A stretch of 41,107 nt of DNA from Alkalibacterium sp046484155 (GCF_046484155.1 NZ_JAWOBT010000112.1:1-41107); one strand, 5' to 3'; counted from the stretch's first letter, positions 17,018-25,804 are shown. The notes: generated from the sequence alone by a model not told the origin. Program-made: numbers and translations.

Positions 17018-17974
17018 ATGGACATAAGAAAAATTCATCATCCGTATGATAAAGAAGAAATTATCAAGGAAGATATTGTATTGGTTTTAGGTTTTTTCGA
17101 TGGTGTGCATAGAGGACATCAAGCTGTCATAAACAAAGGTGTTCAAATAGCAAAAGAAAGAGGATTGAAATGTGCCGTCATGACATTTAAACGTCATCCT
17201 GCTTTTGTTTATCGAAGCTTTGACCCTGACAAGCACTCGTATCTGACACCTCTCGACCGTAAAGAATATATCATTGAAAATCTTGGCGTAGATATTTTAT
17301 ATGAGGTCGATTTTACTGCCAAATTTGGTAGACTGTCGCCTCAGGAATTTGTCGATCAGTATATAGTTGAGTGGCATGCTAAAATAGTCGTTGCAGGCTT
17401 TGACTATACTTATGGGAAAGCGGCACAAGCGAATATGGACATACTGCACAAGTATGCTAAAGACAGATTCGATATTGTTAAAGTGGAGAAGAAGATGGAT
17501 GAAGATGATAAAATCAGTTCCACCCGTATTCGAAGATACATCAGTGAAGGAAAAATTGATCAAGCAAACAAATTACTGGGCTATATTTATGAAATAAGTG
17601 GTTTTGTTGTTCATGGTGATGCCCGAGGTAGAGAGCTGGGTTATCCTACAGCTAATATCTATCCACATCCTTATGTCATGGTGCCAAAAAGAGGTGTCTA
17701 TGCCGTTAAAATGTGGGTCAACAACGAGTGGCTAGATGGCATGGCGTCTATTGGATACAACCCGACATTTGGTTATAGACCAAGTTATTCGATCGAAGTG
17801 CATATCTTTAATTTTAACGAAGATATTTATGGAGAAGATGTAAAAATAAAATGGGTCGACTATCTGCGAGATGAAATAAAATTTAACTCTGTTGAAGAAT
17901 TAATTGAAAAATTAGATCAAGATGAACTGGATGCTAAAGAAAGTTTGTCAAAGGTCAAAATAAATCAGATTTAA
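17018..17974 (+). CDS. ribF: Bifunctional riboflavin kinase / FAD synthetase
   Basis: Makes FMN and then FAD from riboflavin and ATP. 318 residues. N-terminal nucleotidyltransferase domain with FFDGVHRGHQAVI (about residue 27) and STRIRRYISEGKID; C-terminal flavokinase domain with GRELGYPTANI (about 207), KRGVYAVKM and GYNPTFG. The SD is weak, consistent with coupling to truB just upstream. It pairs with truB as in most Firmicutes. Confidence 0.96.
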   Translation: MDIRKIHHPYDKEEIIKEDIVLVLGFFDGVHRGHQAVINKGVQIAKERGLKCAVMTFKRHPAFVYRSFDPDKHSYLTPLDRKEYIIENLGVDILYEVDFTAKFGRLSPQEFVDQYIVEWHAKIVVAGFDYTYGKAAQANMDILHKYAKDRFDIVKVEKKMDEDDKISSTRIRRYISEGKIDQANKLLGYIYEISGFVVHGDARGRELGYPTANIYPHPYVMVPKRGVYAVKMWVNNEWLDGMASIGYNPTFGYRPSYSIEVHIFNFNEDIYGEDVKIKWVDYLRDEIKFNSVEELIEKLDQDELDAKESLSKVKINQI

Positions 17975-17977
17975 TTG

Positions 17978-18006
17978 TTGACAGTAATCATTAGATTTGT
18001 TAAATT
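17978..18006 (+). promoter_or_regulatory. hrcA-operon promoter (sigma-A)
   Basis: A perfect TTGACA (17978-17983), 17-bp spacer, TAAATT (18001-18006). It lies immediately before the CIRCE operator, so HrcA binding would block initiation or early elongation. Confidence 0.75.
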
Positions 18007-18015
18007 ATAGATGTG

Positions 18016-18042
18016 TTAGCACTCGGCGACTTCGAGTGCTAA
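18016..18042 (+). promoter_or_regulatory. CIRCE operator (HrcA-binding site)
   Basis: TTAGCACTC (18016-18024), 9 nt, GAGTGCTAA (18034-18042): a perfect match to the CIRCE inverted repeat bound by HrcA. It controls hrcA-grpE-dnaK. No second CIRCE was found before dnaJ, nor a GroE operon in the window. Confidence 0.97.
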
Positions 18043-18064
18043 TTTAATGAAAGCTTACAGAAAT

Positions 18065-18130
18065 AAGGTGTAACAAGTTTTGTTGCACTTTAACCTGGTC
18101 TCTAATGATGCAGGATGCATCAAGGGGTGA
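18065..18130 (+). promoter_or_regulatory. hrcA 5' leader with two hairpins and SD
   Basis: Downstream of CIRCE the leader has an 11-bp hairpin (18065-18075 with 18081-18091, two GU pairs). A second, perfect 7-bp hairpin follows, TGATGCA-GGA-TGCATCA (18106-18122). It directly abuts, and shares one base with, the SD AAGGGGTGA (18122-18130). The second stem may affect SD access in a temperature-dependent way; that is inference. Confidence 0.45.
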
Positions 18131-18136
18131 TTTTAC

Positions 18137-19165
18137 ATGTTAACAAAGAGACAATTAATTATTCTAGATGCTCTCATTCGACTTTACACATCCACGGGTC
18201 AACCGATTGGTTCTAAGACGATCATGATCGAAACGGCCATTGAAGCGAGCTCTGCCACCATAAGAAATGAATTAAGCCAACTAGAAAAACTGGGTTTTAT
18301 TCAAAAGACACATTCTTCTTCTGGTAGAATTCCCTCGCTGAAAGGCTATCGTTTCTACATCGATCATCTTATGCAGCCGCAAGAAGTTGCTCAGGATAAG
18401 TTGAAAACGATAAGTGAAGTTTTCGGGAATCATGTGAAGCAGATGGATGATATTATGTATCAGTCTGCTCAATTATTATCTGATTTAACTCACTATACAG
18501 CTATTGTATTGGGGCCGAAAGCTGAAACGAGTCGACTAACTGGTTTTAGACTGCTCGCATTAAATGGTAACCAGGTGATGGCCATCATTCAAACCGATAA
18601 AGGTACAATCGAAAATAAAGTCTTTCGTATGCCTAGAACCATTCAAGAATCGGATTTGATTAAAGTTACGAATATCTTTAATTACCATTTAGTTGGTCAT
18701 ACTTTGACGGAGGTTGCGGAAAAATTAAAGTTTGATATCCCGTTACTCATCAGAAAGTATGCGTCTAATGCAACAGAGATGTTTTTATCTATAGATTCTG
18801 CTTTCAAAGAATCAACTGAATCAAGACATCACATCTCTGGTAAATTAAACATTTTAGATTTTTCTGAGAATATGGACACGCAAAAATTGAAATCGTTGTA
18901 TACTATGCTGGATAACAGTGGCGATATGTATGCACTGATCGACCAAATAAATGATGATTTCGTCGTCAAAATTGGTGAGGAAATTGATCACGAGCTCCTA
19001 AAAGAGTTCAGTTTGGTTACAACAACCTATAATGTGAGCAACTATGGAAAAGGAGTCATTGCGATTCTGGGACCGACTAGTATGGCCTATGACGAAACGT
19101 TCGGTGTACTGGATGTATTCAGAAAACACTTAACGCACACGTTACTGGAGTATTATTTAGAATAA
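18137..19165 (+). CDS. hrcA: Heat-inducible transcription repressor HrcA
   Basis: Represses CIRCE-bearing chaperone operons; its activity depends on GroEL, so it senses misfolded protein load. 342 residues. An N-terminal winged-helix domain has the family start MLTKRQLIILDALIRLY and EASSATIRNELSQLEKLGFI, with SSSGRIPSLKGYRFYID after it. A GAF-like dimer domain follows, with CIRCE-repressor segments such as LTHYTAIVLGP. A CIRCE lies just upstream, so the gene is self-regulated. Confidence 0.96.
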   Translation: MLTKRQLIILDALIRLYTSTGQPIGSKTIMIETAIEASSATIRNELSQLEKLGFIQKTHSSSGRIPSLKGYRFYIDHLMQPQEVAQDKLKTISEVFGNHVKQMDDIMYQSAQLLSDLTHYTAIVLGPKAETSRLTGFRLLALNGNQVMAIIQTDKGTIENKVFRMPRTIQESDLIKVTNIFNYHLVGHTLTEVAEKLKFDIPLLIRKYASNATEMFLSIDSAFKESTESRHHISGKLNILDFSENMDTQKLKSLYTMLDNSGDMYALIDQINDDFVVKIGEEIDHELLKEFSLVTTTYNVSNYGKGVIAILGPTSMAYDETFGVLDVFRKHLTHTLLEYYLE

Positions 19166-19185
19166 TCAGGAAATGAGGAAGTATT

Positions 19186-19749
19186 GTGGAAGATAAAGAA
19201 GAGCAGCAGATGCAGGAAGAAGCATCCGAAACGTCTCAGGAAGATAGTAACCATGATGAAAAAACTATTAAAAGTGATTCGTCTGAAGAAACAGAACAAA
19301 GTCAACTAACCAAAGTCCATCAGGAACTGGATGAAATGACTGATCGCTACTTGAGATTACAGGCAGAATTAGCCAATATTCGCAGGCGCAATGAGCGCGA
19401 ACGTCAGGACCTATCGCGTTACAGCTCTCAATCATTAGCTCAGGAACTTATACCTGTTCTAGATAATTTAGAACGGGCCTTAACAATCGAAGTCGACACT
19501 GAAGCTGGTAAAAATTTGAAAAAAGGCATTGAAATGGTTTATAATAATTCCTTGCAAGCTTTTGAAAAAGAGGGTATTGAAATCATCGATCCATTAGGTG
19601 AACCGTTTGATCCTAATTATCATGAAGCCTACACGCAAGTGCCTGCTAATGAGGGTCAGGAAAGCAACGAAGTGTCTCAAGTTTTTGAAAAAGGATATAA
19701 ACTGCACGATCGCGTATTACGCGCTGCAAAAGTATCTGTAACACTATAA
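19186..19749 (+). CDS. grpE: Nucleotide exchange factor GrpE
   Basis: Releases ADP from DnaK and acts as thermosensor of the chaperone cycle. 187 residues, starting at GTG 19186 after a GAGGAA SD. The N-terminal 45 residues are acidic and disordered; a long helix (about 40-105) contains DRYLRLQAELANIRRRNERE. The C-terminal beta domain has the family signature around GVEIIDPLGEPFDPNYHEA-like residues (here GIEIIDPLGEPFDPNYHEA) and VLRAAKVSV. Confidence 0.96.
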   Translation: MEDKEEQQMQEEASETSQEDSNHDEKTIKSDSSEETEQSQLTKVHQELDEMTDRYLRLQAELANIRRRNERERQDLSRYSSQSLAQELIPVLDNLERALTIEVDTEAGKNLKKGIEMVYNNSLQAFEKEGIEIIDPLGEPFDPNYHEAYTQVPANEGQESNEVSQVFEKGYKLHDRVLRAAKVSVTL

Positions 19750-19777
19750 AAATTAAAAAGTAAAGGTGAGATATATT

Positions 19778-21616
19778 ATGGGAAAAATTATTGGTATTGA
19801 CTTAGGAACAACAAATTCAGCGGTTGCCGTTTTAGAAGGCGGAGAAGCAAAAATCATTCCTAACAAAGAAGGGAATCGTACAACACCATCTGTTGTGTCA
19901 TTTAAAAATGGTGAAGTTCAAGTTGGGGAAGTAGCTAAACGTCAGGCAATTACTAATCCTAACACGGTGAGTTCAATTAAACGTCACATGGGCGAAAAAT
20001 ATGAAGTTGAAGTAGAAGGCAAAAAATATTCTCCCCAAGAAATCTCTGCATTTATTTTACAACACATCAAAGAATATGCTGAAGATTATTTAGGTGAAAA
20101 AGTAACAAATGCCGTTATTACTGTTCCAGCTTACTTTAACGACTCACAACGTCAAGCAACAAAAGATGCAGGTAAAATTGCTGGTCTTGAAGTTGATCGA
20201 ATCGTTAATGAACCTACAGCAGCATCATTAGCTTATGGTCTCAATACAGTTGAAAAAGATGAAAAAATCCTGGTCTTTGACTTAGGTGGCGGTACATTTG
20301 ACGTATCGATCCTTGAATTAGGCGACGGTGTATTTGAAGTTCTGGCAACTGCTGGAGACAATCATCTTGGTGGAGACGACTTTGATGCAAAAATCATAGA
20401 TTATTTGGTTGCTGAATTTAAAAAAGAAAATGGCGTCGATCTGTCTAAAGACAAAATGGCAGTACAGCGTCTGAAAGATGCTGCTGAAAAAGCGAAAAAA
20501 GACTTATCAGGTGTTTCTCAAACACAAATCAGCTTACCGTTCATTAGTGCAGGAGATTCAGGTCCATTACACTTGGAAATCACCTTGACACGTGCTAAAT
20601 TTGATGAAATCACAGATAGCTTAGTGGAACGTACCAAACAACCTGTTCGTCAAGCATTAAAAGATGCTGGTCTAAAACAATCTGATATCGACGAAGTTAT
20701 TCTAGTTGGTGGAACTACACGTATCCCAGCTGTTGTCGATACTGTTAAAAAGGAAACCGGCAAAGAGCCTAACCGTTCAGTAAACCCTGATGAAGTTGTT
20801 GCAATGGGTGCTGCTATTCAAGGTGGTGTTATTTCAGGTGACGTTAAAGATATCGTCTTGCTGGATGTAACTCCATTATCACTTGGTATTGAAACAATGG
20901 GCAGTGTATTTACTAAATTGATCGAAAGAAATACAACAATCCCAACAAGTAAATCACAAGTCTTCTCAACAGCTGCAGACAATCAACCAGCTGTAGATGT
21001 ACATGTCTTACAGGGTGAACGTCCAATGGCTAGTGATAACAAAACATTGGGTCGTTTCCAATTAACGGATATTCCACCAGCTCCTCGTGGTGTTCCTCAA
21101 ATCGAAGTCACTTTTGATATCGATAAAAACGGTATTGTAAATGTATCTGCAAAAGATCTAGGTACAAAAAAAGAACAAAAAATCACGATCAAATCAACAT
21201 CTAGTTTATCTGATGAAGATATCGAACGCATGGTAAAAGAAGCTGAAGAAAATGCTGAAGCAGATAAAATACGTAAAGAAGAAGTTGAATTACGCAATGA
21301 AGCGGATCAGTTAGTCTTCCAAATCGATAAAACCTTGAAAGACTTAGAAGGTAAAGTCGACGAAGCTGACATCAAAAAAGCAGAAGAAGCGCGTGATGAA
21401 TTAAAAGCGGCTTTAGAAAAAGATGACACTGAAGATATCAAAACGAAACGTGATACATTAAACGAAATCGTTCAAGAGATGTCAGTGAAATTATATGAGC
21501 AAGCAGCTGCAGAACAAAGCGAAGGCGAAGGCGCACAAGCTGGCGAATCAACAGATGCTGATTCTTCAGAAGATGTCGTAGACGCAGACTTTGAAGAAGT
21601 AGATGACGAAAAATAA
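19778..21616 (+). CDS. dnaK: Chaperone DnaK (Hsp70)
   Basis: An ATP-driven Hsp70 chaperone. ATG 19778 (MGKIIGIDLGTTNSAVAV) is chosen over the in-frame GTG at 19766, which lies in the SD AAAGGTGAG. 612 residues: nucleotide-binding domain with IGIDLGTTNS, FDLGGGTFDVSIL and VILVGGTTRIPAV, a linker before the substrate-binding domain (DVTPLSLGIETMG), a helical lid and an acidic C-terminal tail ending in a VDADFEEVDDEK-type motif that fits Gram-positive DnaK. It lacks the Gram-negative insertion in the nucleotide-binding domain. Confidence 0.97.
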   Translation: MGKIIGIDLGTTNSAVAVLEGGEAKIIPNKEGNRTTPSVVSFKNGEVQVGEVAKRQAITNPNTVSSIKRHMGEKYEVEVEGKKYSPQEISAFILQHIKEYAEDYLGEKVTNAVITVPAYFNDSQRQATKDAGKIAGLEVDRIVNEPTAASLAYGLNTVEKDEKILVFDLGGGTFDVSILELGDGVFEVLATAGDNHLGGDDFDAKIIDYLVAEFKKENGVDLSKDKMAVQRLKDAAEKAKKDLSGVSQTQISLPFISAGDSGPLHLEITLTRAKFDEITDSLVERTKQPVRQALKDAGLKQSDIDEVILVGGTTRIPAVVDTVKKETGKEPNRSVNPDEVVAMGAAIQGGVISGDVKDIVLLDVTPLSLGIETMGSVFTKLIERNTTIPTSKSQVFSTAADNQPAVDVHVLQGERPMASDNKTLGRFQLTDIPPAPRGVPQIEVTFDIDKNGIVNVSAKDLGTKKEQKITIKSTSSLSDEDIERMVKEAEENAEADKIRKEEVELRNEADQLVFQIDKTLKDLEGKVDEADIKKAEEARDELKAALEKDDTEDIKTKRDTLNEIVQEMSVKLYEQAAAEQSEGEGAQAGESTDADSSEDVVDADFEEVDDEK

Positions 21617-21639
21617 TAGAAGTTAGATAACAAAAAGGA

Positions 21640-21680
21640 GAAAGCACTTATTCTTAGTTTTCAACAAGTGCTTTCTTTCT
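21640..21680 (+). terminator. Terminator between dnaK and dnaJ
   Basis: GAAAGCACTT (21640-21649) pairs perfectly with AAGTGCTTTC (21666-21675) around a 16-nt loop, followed by a T-rich tail. It separates the CIRCE-driven transcript from dnaJ. Confidence 0.8.
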
Positions 21681-21682
21681 TT

Positions 21683-21713
21683 TTGATATCCATCTGTCCG
21701 TTACTGATATAAT
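21683..21713 (+). promoter_or_regulatory. dnaJ promoter with extended -10
   Basis: A consensus TATAAT (21708-21713) is preceded by TGa, an extended -10. TTGATA (21683-21688) lies 19 bp upstream, slightly far. No CIRCE or CtsR-type repeat is seen nearby, so dnaJ may have HrcA-independent expression. Confidence 0.6.
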
Positions 21714-21759
21714 TGAACAGATGTCATAGCTTGACTGATTACAATGATGGAGGAATACA

Positions 21760-22914
21760 ATGGCTGGAAAAGAAGACTTTTATGACCTGCTTGGCGTTTC
21801 TAAAGATGCTTCTCAAGAAGAAATAAAAAAGGCGTACCGGAAACTATCAAAAACATACCACCCGGATATAAACAAAGAATCAAATGCGGAAGATAAATTC
21901 AAGAAAATTTCTGAAGCTTACGAAGTATTGGGCGATGAACAAAAACGAGCTGCCTACGACCAGTACGGTCATGCTGCTACTGATCCCAACTTTGGTGCAG
22001 GCGGCGGCTTTGGAGGCTCAGCTGGTGGATTTGGCGGCGGTGGCTTCGAAGACATCTTTGATCAATTTTTTGGCGGCGGTGGCGGCGGCAGACGAAGAAG
22101 CCCTAACGCTCCCCGTCAAGGGGAAGATCTACAGTATGTGATGGATTTAGAGTTCGAAGAGGCTATTTTCGGAAAAGAAACCACCATTCGCTACAATCGT
22201 GAAGAAGCATGCGAAAACTGTGATGGAAGTGGAGCCAAACCTGGAACAAGTCCACAAACCTGTTCGAAATGTCATGGTGCAGGAGCAGTTAATGTGGAAA
22301 GAAATACACCATTTGGTCGCGTCATGACGCAACAAGTGTGTCCGGTATGTAATGGTACAGGGAAAGAAATAAAAGAAAAATGCCCCGTTTGTCATGGCGA
22401 AGGACATACAAAACAGCAACACTCGGTTAAAGTCACTGTTCCTGCCGGTGTTGAAGATGGCAATCAAATGCGTCTTCAAAATCAAGGTGATGTAGGCGAA
22501 AACGGTGGACCTTACGGAGATCTATATGTCATATTTAGAGTAAAAGCTTCCAATACGTTTGACCGTAGAGGTTCAGAAATTTACTATGAATTACCTATTA
22601 ATATGGTCCAAGCCACTTTGGGTGATGAACTGGAAGTACCTACAGTACATGGTAAAGTTAAATTTAAAATTCCTGCTGGAACTCAACCCGGAACGACATT
22701 CCGCTTGAAAGGAAAAGGCGCACCGAGACTTAGAGGAGCCGGTAACGGAGATCAACATATCAAGGTCAAGGTTGTTGTGCCAGACACATTAACGGAAGAT
22801 CAAGCTGATCATTTAAGGAAATTTGCAGAAGCTAGTGACTATGATGATGTAGTGGAGCAGGGTGACAGTTCGTTTTTTTCGAAAGTGAAAGACGCCTTTA
22901 AAGACAAGAGATAA
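21760..22914 (+). CDS. dnaJ: Chaperone DnaJ (type I Hsp40)
   Basis: Stimulates DnaK ATPase and delivers clients. 384 residues: J domain with HPD in KTYHPDINK (about 33-36), a Gly-rich/Phe linker (about 72-115), and a zinc domain with four CxxCxGxG repeats (CENCDGSG, CSKCHGAG, CPVCNGTG, CPVCHGEG; about 147-215). Two C-terminal beta domains follow, with GVEDGNQMRLQNQGD. SD GGAGGAA before the ATG. All key residues are present. Confidence 0.97.
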   Translation: MAGKEDFYDLLGVSKDASQEEIKKAYRKLSKTYHPDINKESNAEDKFKKISEAYEVLGDEQKRAAYDQYGHAATDPNFGAGGGFGGSAGGFGGGGFEDIFDQFFGGGGGGRRRSPNAPRQGEDLQYVMDLEFEEAIFGKETTIRYNREEACENCDGSGAKPGTSPQTCSKCHGAGAVNVERNTPFGRVMTQQVCPVCNGTGKEIKEKCPVCHGEGHTKQQHSVKVTVPAGVEDGNQMRLQNQGDVGENGGPYGDLYVIFRVKASNTFDRRGSEIYYELPINMVQATLGDELEVPTVHGKVKFKIPAGTQPGTTFRLKGKGAPRLRGAGNGDQHIKVKVVVPDTLTEDQADHLRKFAEASDYDDVVEQGDSSFFSKVKDAFKDKR

Positions 22915-23035
22915 TAAGGAAAGCGAAGAATTTTCTCTTTCACTGTAGACTTAGACTTTAATGGTTTCTTTGAATCGTATGTGTCGGTTGAAGTGTTAAA
23001 CAGCTTCGATACATCTTAGACACTAAATAATTTTA

Positions 23036-23086
23036 AAAAAGAAGGGACACATTCTCATTAAACAGGATGATGAGTCCCTTCTTTTT
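23036..23086 (+). terminator. dnaJ terminator
   Basis: A perfect 13-bp stem AAAAAGAAGGGAC (23036-23048) / GTCCCTTCTTTTT (23074-23086) with a 25-nt loop. The 120 bp between dnaJ and this stem hold nothing I recognise. Confidence 0.85.
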
Positions 23087-23102
23087 GTCTTCTTGAAAGT
23101 AA

Positions 23103-23131
23103 TTGTACTCTGGTCTAATCGTTGGTATAAT
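23103..23131 (+). promoter_or_regulatory. lepA promoter
   Basis: TTGTAC (23103-23108), 17 bp, consensus TATAAT (23126-23131) preceded by TGg, an extended -10. Confidence 0.75.
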
Positions 23132-23168
23132 AGTAAGGAATGTTTTAGAGGAATGAGGAAATAGAAGA

Positions 23169-24992
23169 ATGGATAAAAAAATAGCAAGAGCACGACAGAA
23201 GCAAATCAGAAACTTTTCTATTATTGCACATATCGATCACGGTAAATCAACCCTTGCCGATCGTATTCTGCAACTGACGCATACTGTGGCCGATCGGGAA
23301 ATGCAGGAACAATTACTTGATTCCATGGATTTAGAGAGAGAACGCGGTATCACTATTAAATTAAACACTGTAGAAGTCATCTATAAAGCTAAAGATGGTG
23401 AAACCTATATCCTTCACCTCATTGATACTCCAGGACACGTGGATTTCACGTATGAAGTGTCTAGAAGCTTAGCCGCGTGTGAAGGAGCAATATTGGTTGT
23501 TGATGCAGCACAAGGCGTTGAAGCGCAAACTTTGGCCAACGTGTATCTAGCATTAGAAAACGACCTTGAAATTTTACCGGTCATCAATAAAATCGATTTA
23601 CCCGCTGCTGATCCCGAGCGTGTCCGAAAAGAGATAGAAGACGTGGTTGGACTCGATGCCACTGAAGCTATATTGTCAAGTGCAAAAACGGGTGTAGGAA
23701 TTGAAGATATCCTGGAACAGATCGTACAGAAAGTACCTGCCCCTGAAGGAGATATCGACAATCCGCTAAAAGCCCTTATATTTGATTCCGCCTATGATGC
23801 GTATAGAGGTGTGGTCTTAAGTGTTCGGGTTATGGATGGGGTAATCAAAAAAGGTGATACCATCAAAACAATGAGTAATGACAAGACCTTTGAGGTAACT
23901 GAAGTCGGTATCTTCTCACCTAAGCCGCTCGAACGTGATTATTTGATGGTTGGGGATGTAGGATATGTCACAGCTAATATTAAAACGGTCCGTGATACAC
24001 GTGTCGGGGATACGTTAACATTAGCCAATAATCCGACTGAAAAAGCTCTGCCTGGATATCGTTATATGAAACCGATGGTCTTTTGTGGGATGTATCCGAC
24101 CGACTCTGCTAAATACCAAGATTTAGGTGAAGCGCTTGAACGTTTGCAACTAAATGATGCAGCACTCCAATACGAAGCGGAAACGTCACAGGCGCTCGGA
24201 TTTGGCTTCCGCTGTGGCTTTTTAGGGATGCTCCACATGGATGTCGTTCAGGAGCGACTCGAACGTGAATTCAATTTAGAGTTGATCACGACGGCACCTT
24301 CAGTTATTTACAAAATAAACAAAACGGACGGCGAATCCATCATGGTTTCCAATCCGTCAGAAATGCCTGAACCTCAGCAGATCGAATCAGTCGAAGAACC
24401 ATATGTAAAAGCAACCATAACGGTTCCGAATGATTATGTGGGCGCTGTAATGGAAATTGCCCAACGTAAACGTGGTGAATTTCTCACGATGGACTACCTT
24501 GATAATATCAGAGTGAATGTTGTCTATAACATTCCACTTTCAGAGATTGTTTATGATTTCTTTGATCGATTGAAATCCAGTACGAAAGGCTATGCTTCTC
24601 TGGATTATAAAGAATCCGGATACCGTTTAAGTAACCTGGTGAAATTGGATATTCTCATTCATGGTGAACCAGTGGATGCACTGAGCTTCATCGTGCATAA
24701 AGACTTTGCCCAGGCTCGTGGACGTTCAGTTGTTGAACAGTTGAAAAAGACCATTCCAAGACAACAGTTTGAGATCCCGATCCAGGCAACGATCGGTCAG
24801 AACATTGTTGCTCGTTCAACAGTAAAAGCTTACCGTAAAGACGTGACAGCCAAACTGTACGGCGGAGATGTCACGCGTCGACAAAAACTCTTGAAGAAAC
24901 AAAAAGCAGGTAAAAAACGCATGAAGAATGTGGGTAGTGTGGAAATTCCACAAGAAGCCTTCATGGCTGTTCTCAACCTGGATGAAGATTAA
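23169..24992 (+). CDS. lepA: Elongation factor 4 (LepA), back-translocating GTPase
   Basis: A ribosome-binding GTPase related to EF-G that can promote back-translocation and helps 30S biogenesis. 607 residues: G domain with AHIDHGKSTLADRI (about 20), RERGITIK, DTPGHVDF and NKIDLP; domains II, III and V; and the LepA-specific C-terminal domain (YRKDVTAKLYGGDVTRRQKLL, then GKKRMKNVGSVEIPQEAF). It ends normally in AVLNLDED. A decayed second copy of this tail appears at 25805-25855. Confidence 0.97.
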   Translation: MDKKIARARQKQIRNFSIIAHIDHGKSTLADRILQLTHTVADREMQEQLLDSMDLERERGITIKLNTVEVIYKAKDGETYILHLIDTPGHVDFTYEVSRSLAACEGAILVVDAAQGVEAQTLANVYLALENDLEILPVINKIDLPAADPERVRKEIEDVVGLDATEAILSSAKTGVGIEDILEQIVQKVPAPEGDIDNPLKALIFDSAYDAYRGVVLSVRVMDGVIKKGDTIKTMSNDKTFEVTEVGIFSPKPLERDYLMVGDVGYVTANIKTVRDTRVGDTLTLANNPTEKALPGYRYMKPMVFCGMYPTDSAKYQDLGEALERLQLNDAALQYEAETSQALGFGFRCGFLGMLHMDVVQERLEREFNLELITTAPSVIYKINKTDGESIMVSNPSEMPEPQQIESVEEPYVKATITVPNDYVGAVMEIAQRKRGEFLTMDYLDNIRVNVVYNIPLSEIVYDFFDRLKSSTKGYASLDYKESGYRLSNLVKLDILIHGEPVDALSFIVHKDFAQARGRSVVEQLKKTIPRQQFEIPIQATIGQNIVARSTVKAYRKDVTAKLYGGDVTRRQKLLKKQKAGKKRMKNVGSVEIPQEAFMAVLNLDED

Positions 24993-25029
24993 ACAGTTTT
25001 AAATCAACATTATCATTTTTAAACAAATT

Positions 25030-25075
25030 AAATTGCCTACCACCCAACTTCAATGTTGGATCGTAGGCAATTTTT
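25030..25075 (+). terminator. Terminator after lepA
   Basis: AAATTGCCTAC (25030-25040) pairs with GTAGGCAATTT (25063-25073). An inner helix CCAAC (25044-25048) / GTTGG (25055-25059) lies inside, and T-run 25071-25075 follows. It lies 38 nt after the lepA stop. Confidence 0.88.
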
Positions 25076-25278
25076 GTTGTTTCTGGAATGTATTCTCGAA
25101 AATGTCGACTGCTTATTTATTTGTCTTTTTGGTCAGATGAGAAAAAAGACACATTGTTGTTCCGATTCGGGTAAGGCCAAAAATTTATTAAAATTTTTTA
25201 TTTTATTTTGATGAGTTTTTAAATAAAAGGACAATAGTATATGTAAGAGGAAACCAATACCATTTCTAAAGGGAATTC
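25076..25278. other. AT-rich gap without recognisable gene
   Basis: About 200 bp of AT-rich sequence with in-frame stops in all frames I read. It includes an A/T-only hairpin (AAAAATTT / AAATTTTT near 25180-25205) but no convincing promoter or coding stretch. It forms the left part of the accessory-looking stretch between lepA and the CNNM gene. Confidence 0.5.
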
Positions 25279-25386
25279 GTGGCAGAGCTGGTGTTATTAT
25301 TCAGAGAACAGGAGGATGTAGAAGTATGGGTACATTATAATTTGAGAACAGATTTAATACATACTTTGATTTCAATAGCCAGATAA
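25279..25386 (+). CDS. Possible 35-residue small protein, unrecognised
   Basis: GTG 25279 lies 5 nt after SD AAAGGG (25268-25273) and opens 35 codons to TAA at 25384. The predicted product begins MAELVLLFREQEDVEVW and continues with an amphipathic stretch ending LISIAR. Composition looks protein-like rather than random, but it is short and could be the N-terminal piece of a decayed gene: the frame continues with several stops toward the next ORF. No family recognised, and no clear promoter. Confidence 0.3.
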   Translation: MAELVLLFREQEDVEVWVHYNLRTDLIHTLISIAR

Positions 25387-25461
25387 TAATACAAGATCGA
25401 ATAGATTTAGCGGAAATTTAGCAGCATAATAGTTATAGTATTAGGTAAAGGAAGAAATCTT

Positions 25462-25677
25462 ATGAAAAATGATTGGTTTATTGAATTCGTACGCAAAGAC
25501 ATTAAAAAGCATGGTCCAGAGAGGGACGTTGTGGTTATATATGAAAACGGAAATGGAAAAATCAAAGGCTATCAAATTAATTGGTTTCATTCACCAAAGG
25601 AAGATTTTTACTTAAAATATGGTAAAAGAATTACAATAATGAACTTGGAAAATTTATTAAATGAATTAGTTTTGTAA
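25462..25677 (+). CDS. Hypothetical 71-residue protein
   Basis: ATG 25462 with SD AAGGAAG about 9 nt upstream. 71 residues, charged and soluble, beginning MKNDWFIEFVRKDIKKHG, with an aromatic middle (YQINWFHSPKEDFYLKYG) and a leucine-rich end (MNLENLLNELVL). No signal peptide or membrane segment. I do not recognise a family. It lies in an AT-rich stretch between two lepA-like 3' ends, so it may be acquired DNA. SD and codon pattern suggest a real gene. Confidence 0.55.
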   Translation: MKNDWFIEFVRKDIKKHGPERDVVVIYENGNGKIKGYQINWFHSPKEDFYLKYGKRITIMNLENLLNELVL

Positions 25678-25804
25678 GAGTTATTGTTGTATTCACAAAA
25701 ATATAGTAGGTGGCTTTATTTGTTTTTCTACATTTTGTCATCGTCTGTAAGTTCTAAAAAGCCGTTAATTTAAGGTACATTGCTCTAGTGTATTTCTATA
25801 AAAA
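25678..25804. other. AT-rich gap after the 71-residue ORF
   Basis: No gene or clear signal seen. From about 25756 there is weak resemblance to the end of lepA (AAAAAGC near 25756 matching 24901, at about the same distance from the conserved ATTCCAC), suggesting the lepA remnant may begin here. Confidence 0.4.

Noticed and set aside
22915..23035. Weak imperfect hairpin and possible small gene after dnaJ
   Set aside because: Stops in all frames read, no SD-start pair, and pairing is too broken to support.
25180..25205. A/T-only hairpin as a terminator
   Set aside because: No GC pairs in the stem, and AT-rich sequence gives such pairings by chance.
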